Source of the DNA: Echinometra lucunter
Taxonomy: Eukaryota > Echinodermata > Echinoidea > Camarodonta > Echinometridae
DNA length: 64,000 bases
Direction of reading: 5' to 3'
Assembly: GCA_029962745.1 (NCBI GenBank)
Contig: CM057151.1
Location: 8,557,142 to 8,621,141, forward strand
Both the position numbers and the translations under genes were made by a program. The notes under the pieces are model-generated. The model was not told the DNA's origin, ran no database searches, and saw only the letters and a program-made list of their open reading frames with translations. Below are positions 50,201 through 62,200 of the stretch, in pieces. Position 1 is the stretch's first letter. Each line of letters opens with the position of its first letter.

Positions 50201-53200
50201 ATTTTATGTAGAAAATATTTGTTGATTAAAAAATAGTTTGAAAGAGGCTAGCAAGAAGATTAAGTTTCATTAGGCATAATACTTTTGATAATGCTTAATA
50301 ACTGAATTTTGCTTTGAAATGGCTAAATGACAGATTTTCTTCACTCTGCTTGCAGTGTCCATGTTGTGTTTGGTGCAGTATTGCAAGGTCAGGATGTGGT
50401 GACTCAGATCGAAAATCAGAGAACTGATGCAAAGAATCGGCCACTGACCGACATCAGGATCACAAACTGTGGAGAACTGGTGCTTAAAGTCAAGCCAAAG
50501 GGTAAGAAAATACCCATCATACATATAACCCTAACCCTATCACTAATCCTAACTCAAATCCTTACCCTAACCTTAGGCCTATCTCTATCCCTAAACCAAT
50601 GCAAAGAATAGGCCACTCACTGACATCAAGATCACAGACTGTGGAGATCTGTTGCTGAAAGTCAAGCCAAAGGGAAAGAAAACTGCTTAGAACCAGATGT
50701 AGGAGCCATCATTCAAGTCATTGATCTGACATTTAGGTCCTCAACTTCAGTTCCAGGCTCTATTTTATCAAAGATATGGGTTGGACCATTGAACTCTGAG
50801 TCTAAATGGATTTGAGGTAGGTTTAGAGTTGGAGTTTGCTGTGTTCTTGGGTCAGATGCATTTCCAACATGAATGATAAAAATATCCTCAGGAACAGTTT
50901 CCAGTTGCTTAAAGTATCTATTGTTAATAATCATTGCAGAACCAAAGAAGAAGAAGCAAGCAGCCAGTTCAGGATCTGACACGGCTTCGTCTGATGATTC
51001 ATCAGATGATGATAGCTCCACCACAACCACTGAATCCTCGGAGACGGACAGCGAGGAGGAACGCAGGAAGAGAAAGAAGTACCGGAGGAAGCTGAGAGAA
51101 GCCAAACGGAGGAAGAAGGAGAAGAAAAGAAAGAAGAAAGCAAAGAAAATGAAGAAGTATGTTCACTTATCCATGACCAGTGGATCTGTCATCATCTGCT
51201 CCAAACAATTTTGCTTATGTTTTTAATGATTGTTGGGATTCTTTCCTTGACCATCCATAGGGTTTTGATTAAATTTCAATTTTGGGGTAGGCATTCTTTT
51301 AATTCTTGTAAAAAAAAAACTTGATGCTATCGTGCTATGTGCCTATATTTTTTAATATTTCACTTTCATGAATAGGCATACTTGTACCAATTGTGGATTG
51401 GTTAATGTATCATTTTTTTAAATACAGCAGTCATTAGCCATGATCTTTCACTTTGTTGTGTAGTTGAATTTAGTGAGGACTTCCATTTTTATTCTTGAAT
51501 CTTGCATCTTGTCGTGGTTAACAATTAGTAACAGAAAGAGTACAGTCGATTTCTCCAGAGTCACTGCAAATTTGCATGTGAATTAATTATTTAGTCTGCT
51601 TGCTTCCAAAACAAAGTGATGCATCCATGTCAGGAACTTTCTGGCTTTGGAACAGACTACCCAATTCAAGGAAAGTTTTGAGACTGTTGAGAGAAGAATG
51701 AAAATTCACCTGATAAGAAGTATTCTCTCACGAGTATGTTTTTGTTGGAGGCACCTTAAATATATTTTCTCATTAATATGTTAGCTTTTGCTTTTTACAT
51801 AACATACTTTGACTATGGGGTGAGAAAATGTGTAAATTCCAAGAAAATAGAGAAAATGTGAAATTTCATGTACAAAGTGAATGGAGAGCTGCTCGCATAT
51901 GATGTCATCAGTGTTGCCAATTTGCAGAGCCGAGAGTAATTTACTAGAAAATGTAAATGAGTGTAATTTTCTTATTCTTTGACCAATTTTGCTCATTTCT
52001 TTTTTAAAAAGCTGATCAAATTTAACTCCTATTATTGAAACAGTGAAACTTCTGGGGTGGACTTTCCCTTTAAGCACCCTATTTGGGTGGTTATATGGCT
52101 TCTCTGAATGTCTATTAATTTCCTAATTCCTTTGTCTGTTTTCAGGGAAGATGAACCTGTATGGGAGACAAAGGAAGTGAAGAGTGAGCTCTCTCATGTC
52201 ACCATAAACCCGGAGGAGATCCCAGAGATACCTGCAAATAGGTTCCTCATGCGTAGCTTGCCTGAACAAGAAAAGGAGTAAGTTAGAGATAGACTCTGAG
52301 GTTAGATGAGTGGTCATAGGTAACTGAAAGAGAACCATTATTCTTTCCAATGCATGGTCTGCCAGACAAATGAAAAGAACAGGTACAAGATGGAGTTGGA
52401 AGATTTGAAGGGAGGTTGCAAGTGAACAGAAAGAGATTTATGCTAATTAAATTCACTTGAATTTTGCCCAGTTACATAGAGTCTGATGCAGCTAGAAACT
52501 GTCATACTTGGATATCTTGACTGATCAAGAAAAGATTTAATTATAATATGAAGCCAAAGGATAGACTGGTTTGGTTCAGTTATGTTTGGTTTGGTTTTAT
52601 TTTCTGTCTTAAAAAGGCATGTAAAACAAACATGTAATATTAGCACATGTGACAATCAAAGTTTAAAAGAAAAATGCAGCTGGAAGGTTCCTTTTAGAGG
52701 CATTATGAAATTGCCTCTGTTCTTCTTGGAGGTCCAGATGACTAGTCCTAAATAATCTGAAAGAGATCCCCCACCATAGGTTTCTTTTGTTTCTTTATTT
52801 TGGTTTTGTTTTGGGTTTTGTTTTGTTTTGTTTTTGCCTCGGCCCACCATCCTTCCATCCCACTGTTTGTTTAATACAATATATATCTCAAGAACTATTT
52901 GAGGTATGGACTTCAAACTTGGTGCCAGTATGCATCACATACATGTAGGTAGACAATCTGAGATATGGTCAGAGGCATTTTCAAGGGTTCAGCACACCCT
53001 AGTCACATCAGACAGACATCCAACCAAAATTTCATCTGCTGAGGAATGGAAGGGCATTAAAGTCAAACACTCGTAAAAGTATGAACACTCGTAAAAGTAT
53101 GAACACTCTTCGGACTCTTAGCAAACAATTTATGACATGGTGAAGAGGTTATATAAATGCATGTACATGTACATGTCTCTTAGATATGAGGATACATCAT

Positions 53201-56200
53201 TATTTTATTTCTCCTGTCTCTTTCCTTGAATCCAGAGAGGTCTCCCAGCAGCTTCAGAACCAACGGTCTGTGGATGCATTTGGACGGAAGATTAAAGGGA
53301 GAGGTCAAGTGGTGAGTTACAAATTTGATACCTTATCATGTCGTTAAAAAACCTTTTTTGTTGTAAAGGTGGTCAGCATGGCGTGCAGAATTAGTTACTT
53401 TGCGATTTTCAAAGGAATCATTACTGTGTTTAGATAGTCTGGTAGTTGATGACATGATCCAATAACATCTTATGTACTTCTTTCTTTTTTTCAGTCTCAA
53501 ATTTCTTCTTCGTTTTACTTTTCTTTCCTTTTATGTAATTTTCTTTCATATAATACATGTTCAATTATAGATTTAACAAGAATCAACATACAGGTATTTC
53601 CATTTTTTTGACAGAACTAATGAAGACTTCTCTCATTTCTTTCTACCATATTTTTTTACTCTTAAGCCTGTTCTGTTTAATAGTTTATATCTTTTGTTAT
53701 TATGTCATTAAGATTTTCAGGACCTCTTCAGAAGAGTAAGTCATAAGAATAGCTTTCAAAGTTTAGATGTTGAGAGTTTGCATGATCATTGTTTGTGAAT
53801 TGCTTTCTTATATTGATGGAATAACATTTTCCAACCTAATTGTATAAGATCACATATCAGGTGCATATTTTATGTGCTTGTTGGTAATATTCTGCTCTGT
53901 CTTTTGTGCAGCGATACCGGATGGGTAATCCTCCCCATTGGCGAGCAGAGAATCGTAACAACAAACGCGAGAAAGGCCAGGGGGATTCCCCTGCCCGCTG
54001 GGAGATGGGTGGAGCTTTGAAAGAGGCCAGAGCCAAGTAAGTTCCTCTTGTTTTAGAGCTGAGAAGGAAAGGTCCCTTTCCGTTTTTTTTCCTTCAGCAT
54101 ATTTGTTATATTGAAAAATGAATTAAAGATGTTAATACTTTTTTCATGACATAATTTATTGAAAAATTGCTTCCCAATATGAGCATGTAAATACATCAAG
54201 CATAGGATTATGCCTGTCCACCAGGACAATACAAGGCAAAAATTAAGAGATATAAACATTCACAAAACAATATATATAGACAGGAAAATACAATGAGCAT
54301 GAAAATATCGTGCATCGATGGATTCAGAATAAAATGATTAATGTAAGACTAAGTCAAAAGTTGGAAGGTGGTTGTATGAGAACAATTGGAGTAGAATAAT
54401 TCTGTTATGTCAGGTAATGTATGGTAAGGTAATGTAATGTAAGGTAATTGAAGGTAATAGAATATCTAAGTACGTATACTTGAATTTATCAATGTGTAAA
54501 GCACGTTAAAATGTTTGATGTAATGCACTTTATAAATGGTAGTATTATTTTGACTGTAGTGCTGTTAACCAGTTGACTACTGAACTCTCAAACTCCCTTT
54601 GACTTAATGCAGGAGTCACCCAGTTCCCGTGTGTAACGGGACATTGTATCGAAAGAGAGGAGATAGAGTAGTGTTTACAAGTCATCGAAGAGATACAAGC
54701 ACTGTAATATGAAGATATCGATAAAATGTTAGGCGGTTGCCTCTATTGTAGCAAGGTAGATCATATTGATAGGACCTTAACCCTGTGTTGATTTTCTGAC
54801 CTTAGATTGTACTGGTTGATTAATGCTATTGATTTTTGTTTTGTTTTGTTTTGGTTTCATTTTTTGACAATAACTAAAGCATTTTTTCATTATCAGAAAT
54901 TACAAATTTTTTATGTTGAGAAAAATGAAATAAGATGGTCAGTTGAGTAATGTTTATATTTGTAATGTTTGCAGGAAGAGACGGGAGCAGTCAAGAGAGG
55001 ATGAGGGTCATGATCACAGGGGAAGAAATAGATATAGAAGATATGAGAGAGAACAAGGCACTGATTCTGAGATTGAAGAAGGAGAGGTGAAATCACAAGA
55101 TTCATGGGAGTCTAGGAAGAAGAAAACTAAAACTAAAAAGCACAAGTGAGTACTTCACTTCACTCTACAGGATATTAATGCTATGAAATGTTTCAAAATA
55201 GTTTCAGTTATTTTGAAATAATCCATGTCGATGTCTAAAATAATGCATTTGATATGCAATAGTAATGCAGTCATCATGATGAAATAAGTGGATACACTGT
55301 GTCTAATTGTTTCTCTTTTTATACTTATGTATTATGCAATGAGTAAGTCATTTCATTTCAGTTCAGTATGTTAATAAAGAGAAGAGCATTTGCCCAAGTA
55401 TAATTAAAGGAATTTTGGAGATTTTTGATAACTTCAACAAGTATGGGATTATGATGCAATTTATTTTTTATAATGCTTGTCATTATTTTGTTATTACGTT
55501 TTTTTTTTATTTTTTTGTTTTTTTCGTTTTTTGCTCGAAATGGCTCAGATCACATAAGAAGCATGACAGAAAGAAAAGTGGTCGACATCACAAAAAGTCC
55601 TCATCCAGACATCGTACCTCAAGCAGGCGTTATTCTGATAGTGAAGAGGAGGAGGAAGAAGAGGAGGATTCCCCTGAACAACGATCATATTCACGCTCCC
55701 CTGACAGCCGCACTCGCTCTCGTTCACACTCTCACACATCAGACTCAAGAGACAGGAGCAGGAGTAGGAGCTGGGACAGAAGTCGGAGTAGAAGCAGAAG
55801 TAGGGATAGAAGTAGGAGTAGAGATAGAAGCAGGAGTAGGAGTCGAGATAGGAGGAGGAGTAGGAGCAGGGGCAGGAAGGATAGAGAGAGGCATAAAGAG
55901 TCGTCCCATTCATTCTTGGCGTCAAGGTTTTCAAAGTCGTCTCGTACCTACTCTGACAAGTCAGGATAGCCCACTGATCACGAGTGCTGTTTCCTTGGAA
56001 GAATTCAAGAGTATGAAGTGAGTATTGAATTTCTTTCTCTGTTACCATGGATCAGTTCTGGCAAAGACAAGAAGTTACTTGTTTGAAGTTCTGTACTCTT
56101 TACCATTTATTAATGAGTGAAATCTAACAGTCATAACATTGCTAATGATTCACTAAACCATCATGGCATTTAAAAGAAATGAAGAAATACTCTCCAACCT

Positions 56201-59200
56201 CTGACTTTTGGGGGCATTTTTGGCATGTGTACATTTAATTAAAGTCATGTCTGGATGTTCTTATGGGAATTATGCCATGTGTGCAATGAATGATAGATAT
56301 CTTATTGGATATATTCCCACTCCTTATGTTGTTTTTTTAAATGTATTCTTATTTATTGTACTTTCTGAATGGTAATCTTTTGTGTAGAGATTCCAGTCTT
56401 TCAGATTGAAAGATAAAGAAAATACTTAATATGTACTAAATATATATCTGTCAGGAATACGGAATATATTTATTTGATACATTTTCAGTCAAATATTAAA
56501 GATATCTTGTCTTTTGATGAAATCTCATTACAGCAGACGTAGGGATGACTCATCATCAGAGAATGATAGCCCGCCCCCAACGCACTGGAAGCCCGGTCAG
56601 AAACCATTGAACACACGCCCATCCTATACCAGCCTTGGTATTATGAGGTAAGGAAGACTCTTCATTGTCTTACTGCTGTAACCTCGAATGATCTTGATAA
56701 TTTTAAGTTAGGCATCTCTGAAGCCTACTTTTCCAAACCTTTTAATGATGTGAGGACCATCTACTGTATTCCTTTATAATGTGGTATAGAACCAGCACTA
56801 CTCCTGTTGAATTTTGAAACTCCCATAGGCTTAATACAGGGATGACCTGCTTCTTGTGGGTAATGGGATCAATTATTGCTAATTGTGCGAATTTTCTCCT
56901 TTGCAAAAACAACAGTTATTAGTTATTTGCAAAGTTTCATATCATTGAAGTTTCTAGTTGTACAAATATTCTAAAATATGCATCTACATTCTGTGATGTC
57001 TTTAACAAATTTTTCATTGAGGAATAACAAAACTAATTTCTTTTAAAGGGGGTACCCAGTGCTGAAACAATGTTAGTTCATTTAAAAGAGCGTGATTTCA
57101 TTAGCAGAAAATCATCTGCCTAAAGTTTTTTAAAAAGTCGTGTTGCCAAGGAAACCTCGAAATGTGGTAAGATTTCAGCATATTTTTGACCCCTCAGCTG
57201 TGACCCAGTTTCAACTGGGTACCCACTTTGACGTCAAAATGACGTAAAAGTGGGTACCATGTCGCGCAATTCTAGCAAAATGCGCGCAAGGTATAATACA
57301 TATTGTACAGTCTAGCGCGTAGCACAACTGCAATGCGCGAAGCCGGGTACCCACTTTGACGTCATACCCCATCCTCAAATTTTTTGGTCAACTCTTGACT
57401 TTGTATGAGAAAATTAGCCAAAATGCATTGATTTCGATTGAAAATCATCAAATTTCTAATGTTATTCTTCTTATAATTCCATTCTCGATCATATATCAAA
57501 AAAATATTTACCATTGTGTAATCACTTTAATTTGTTTGGTCTTTTTTCCCCCACATAGTCAAGCACGGAAACAAATAGAGCAGTCAGGCAGGGGTAGTAA
57601 GCTTGTGAAGAAGGCTTCACCTCCACCCCAGCTCCATAAGAAATCTCCTTCGCCACCACCAACAGCAACATCATCTCGGAATGCAAGGTATAAAGATCAC
57701 ATAGCACTTTCTGGTGATATTTTTTATCAATCTATGATGAAATTTATGGAATGTTGGATATTCAGATATCGCTGCTTAAATTTCTAAAGATTTATCTTTT
57801 TTAATCTTCCTTCCTGCCATGTAAATCCTTGTGATTGCTCTCTTCACATAATGGACCTGTTTGGTTCTAATCGGATTTCATCAGCAAAAAAATCCAAGTA
57901 TCAAGATTTAATTTGCTTCCTGTAGCAAGTCTGTAAAGTTTTGAGCATTTGGTTTATTAAATTTATGAGTGAAGCCTTGCAGTACAATCAAGTGAGTATA
58001 TAACTGGAGAATTTGCATTTTCATTCACCATGCAGACCTACGAAAAATGGCAGGTCTTCGGGAAATGCTGTTGAACGGCGTAATGACCACCCATCTTCTG
58101 AGGTCAAAGAATTGACTACCAATCCAATATTATCAAGGAAATACTCTCTAAGTCCTCTTCATGGAAAGAGAGGTCCAATCGTTGATGGTTCCTCATCTGC
58201 AAGTTCCTCTCCCAGTAGGAAAGATGAAGAGTTGCCACATTCTCCATCATCTTCTAGTTCCAGTTCAGAAGAGGAAGAAAAGATGTCTCCAAAGCTGAGA
58301 GAAGAAGAGCAAAAAAAGTTATCAAAGTCATCAAAGCCACCCATCAAGGAAACTTTCAAGTGGAATCCTCCATCAGAGGATGATGAAGCGAGTCCATTGA
58401 TTGACAGTGGAGATGATAGAAAAGTGCAAGGTTTCAAGAAAAAGAGAAAAGGAAAGGCTACTGATGCTAGTGAAAAGCAGGGAAAAACAAATGGCAGAAA
58501 GGGTGGAGATGATGAAGAGGATCTAAATGAAAGACTGGATATTCTGACATCTTGTAATGAGAAAATTAAACAGTTTGTCTCTACTGAAAAAGAGGAAGAG
58601 AAAAATAAAGCCAAAGGTAATGCTGATGCAGAGCCAGAGGTGGCCACAGAGCAAGAACAGCCATGCACTTCACCGGTAGAGATCCTGTCCCCTAGCTCAT
58701 CCAGCTCCAGTAGTGGCTCAGGAAGTAGTCCTAATAGTGGTGAATCAGAAGAGGAGAAGGATGAAGAGAAGAAGGAAGAGAAGAAGGAAGATGTGAAGGA
58801 AAATAAGGAAAATGGTAAAGGGACAAACCAGGCAGAGGCAAATAAGGAGGAAGATCCTGTGAAAGAGAAAGGGAAGACTGAAGAGGAAAACAAACAAACA
58901 GTTTTTCCAAATCAACAAGTGAAGATGGTTTGGAAGAACAAGAAAGGTCAGGAGAAGCTAACTAACAAGATGCCAAGTCCTGTCCATGCAGAACGCAAGA
59001 AATCCCCAGCTTCCAGCCCTAAAAGTCCACCGGCCACCATCCAAACCCCACCCGACAGTCCCAAAACCCCAGCCAGCGAACCCCAAACTCCAGAGGGTGA
59101 GCCTCATACCCCACCCAGCCACATCCAACTGCAGCAAAGCAAAGCCCAAACCCCACCCATCAAGTCTACCTCTCTGGCAAGCATCACAGCCACCCAACCC

Positions 59201-62200
59201 AACACGAGTCGCACTTCCTCAAGCCACAGAGGTATCTCAAAGCGAAATGGCGAGCACAGAAGAAGATACAGCAGAAACAGAAGTAGGAGTAGTAGTTACA
59301 GCAGCAGAAGCAGCAGATCAAAATCTGGACGGTCTCGGTCAAGGAGTGCCTCTAGTTACAGCAGCAGAAGCAGGAGTAGGAGCCGGGAAGGTAGCAGAAG
59401 TGGCCGTAGACGTCGCAGGTCAGGATCTAGGGATAGGTACAGATACAGGTCACCAAAACGAAGGTGAGTGGGTTTGTTAATGATTTACAATGCACTTTAA
59501 AGAAAATGATTGAAATATGCATGTAATGTTTCATTGAAAGGAAATGTTAAATTCACAACACTCAATGTGTTTATGAGGAAACGTGACAACACAAGGATCT
59601 TGTAAACATATACAGTTGTTACGCACTGTTCTTAATTCCTTTAAAAAATATTATGTTTATATAAAAGTTACTGCTGCAGAAAACTAACATAATCTCTTTC
59701 AGCGAAAACATTCATTCAAAATTCATTACACACCGCTGCTATAACAGTTCAATGATATTTTTAACCTTTGCATTTGTTTTCACATGTGATGTGCTGTGGC
59801 AAGGTTTACCACATATTTGCTCTGATTTCTTTGTAACATTTGCTTTTATCTCCCCATTGTATCCCCCTTTACATATCTGATTGGCTGGCTTTTTCATCGT
59901 GTATGAGGTAAATTGAGAGAAAAGTGTATATGATGTCATTGTAACAGATGTGTTCATAACAATTTATTGGAAATGAGTCAAATGTCTTGGGAATATTCCT
60001 CAGTACTATTTATTAAAAGAATTATAGATCAAGTGTTTTTCTCTCTAGGCAACTTGTTTTGTTATGGATTTTTTTTTTTACAAATGAAACATTTGCTTAA
60101 GTACTGTTGATTTTGTTTTCATTATTTTGGATATGAAATCTGGAGGGAGATGAAAGGAATGTAGTTTCAACTCGTCACACCATTTGGTTAAAATGTTTGG
60201 ACTGAATTAAAACTAGTGTAATACAGAAGTGTAGTAACCCATAGCAGTAAGGTGTGACACTTGCATTACGTTTTTGGATCCAGAATACTAAGAATTACAT
60301 TTTTACACATGAACAGAAAGAAAAAAATTCACTGATAATTTTCAGTCCATTTTTATGCAAAATTCTGTTTCAATCTCAAATTAGAGCCAATTTCACTTAT
60401 CATTAATATCTCTAGAATGGTAACACAGTGTGAAATACATGTGTATCATCACTATTTTCATGTGCAAATTTCTTATTCAGGTTGATTCATGTTATATATC
60501 TTTTTATTTTTTAACATCTATAGGAGTATCAAATAAAAATATTTGTTGGCAATATTACAAGGGAAAGCCGATTAAAACTCTGTACTGATTTGAAGAAAAA
60601 AAAAATATTCCTTGATTTTTGTTCAATTAGATTTTTAAAGAATTCATGTCTTCTGTTTAGAAGGAAGGGGATCGGGCTGGGTAAAATCAGAGTATGACAC
60701 TCCTTCACTTGGGTCAGTGTAACTACTTTATACAAACAAACAAGTTTTGTTCCAGCACCTCATATTCATGTTGTACTGCACTGTTACTCTAAGGTTAACT
60801 TGAACTCACATCTAACAATAGTTGGTTCTGCTATATTGTATTTGATTTTTTTTTTCTGCATGAATGTATGTTTATTCATAGAAGTATTAAGAATAATTGA
60901 TAGGATAAAGTATTTCAGGATTTTATGTCTGGAGTGTGGACTGATATTTATTTTCATCATGTTTGTATCATGTTCCGGTACTGTGTATATTCACAAGAAA
61001 AATGTATTTTTCAGCGTACATCATTTGCATTCAGGGAGGGAAGTCTTTTTAAAGATTCTTCATGAAATGTATTCCTGAAATTTAAAAGCATATGTACCAA
61101 AATGTTGTTGGAGAAATTCAAATAGCTCAACAAATCATTTTTTAACGATTGTATCTTCAGTGACTTGCGAATGGTTTGCTCTATCAAATTGTAATATGTA
61201 GGTTATGGTAGCTTAGCCACATGTCATGACATGTATGATCTTGATTTTCAAAAGGAAAGCGGTTGGCCAGTCCACTTCATCAGCCCTTTTATGGGCATTG
61301 TCTGATTAAGTCACAAATGCATCGTGTTTAGTCATTCATCTACTAGTGGTCCAGCTAGGTAAATCATAGATGCGAGATAGACTGTACTAAAGTTTGCCAA
61401 TTGCAATTTTTTTGTTGTTGATAGGCGGCAATTTAAAAAACTTTTTCCATTTTGCTAAGCTATCAAAGGGCCTTGTGGCTTTACATGCATACTAACACAT
61501 GTCATCTTATGTACTAATCACACCTTATTGTCCTTAAGAAACGGCTTCCAAGAACAAAATTTGTTGAAAATTCATTAAGTCATTTTGTGTTACATCTAAG
61601 AGAATTATTTAGTTTCTGGAATCTTTAGAGAAGGGAAATGTTCTTAGAGATTGAAATTTCTGCCCAAATCAACGAAGAGACTTTACCAGCTCTTAGAAGA
61701 CTAAGTTCACTTTAGAAAATACCAGATAAGATGTATTCATCTTAATGGGTCTTCCTTATTTATTAGACTAAAATTATTTCATGAACAATATCAATTTTTG
61801 CACTGGAAATGGTAAATCATAAATGAAGAGAAAAGCAGGAGAGAGAAGTTACACTTTCCTGTAAATTGTTAGCCGTTTGCGACGTTCTAACCTATACACG
61901 AAATAGAGCGAAAACTGATGTTTGTCATGAGGGCTCATCACAGTCATATGCTTGGCAGTACTAACAAGTCGAATTTTCAAAGCTTTCATGTATGCCTAAC
62001 AGTGGGTTCTTTGAGTTGGCTGTCATTTCTTACCAGCTCTTATGAAATATTTTTGTATTTTTATGTGCAGGTATCGCCACTATTCCTCCTCTTCATATTC
62101 ATCGTACTATAGCAGGTCTAGGTCACGTGATCGCAGTCGTCGACACTCGCGTAGTCCCCATCGGCATAGGTCCTACAGCCGTGGCAGAGATAGACACCGA

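Noticed and set aside
50713..51105. Minus-strand Ser-rich frame
   Set aside because: Reverse shadow of the acidic exon 8 and its preceding intron.
55473..56021. Gly/Val-rich open frame overlapping the Arg-Ser exon
   Set aside because: Upstream of about 55940 it is the +1 shadow of the AGX-rich Arg-Ser codons. Only its last part before the donor may be real, as described in the frame-conflict finding.
58159..58893. Minus-strand Ser/Phe-rich frame of 244 codons
   Set aside because: Reverse shadow of the Glu/Lys/Ser-rich exon 16; no splice or homology support.
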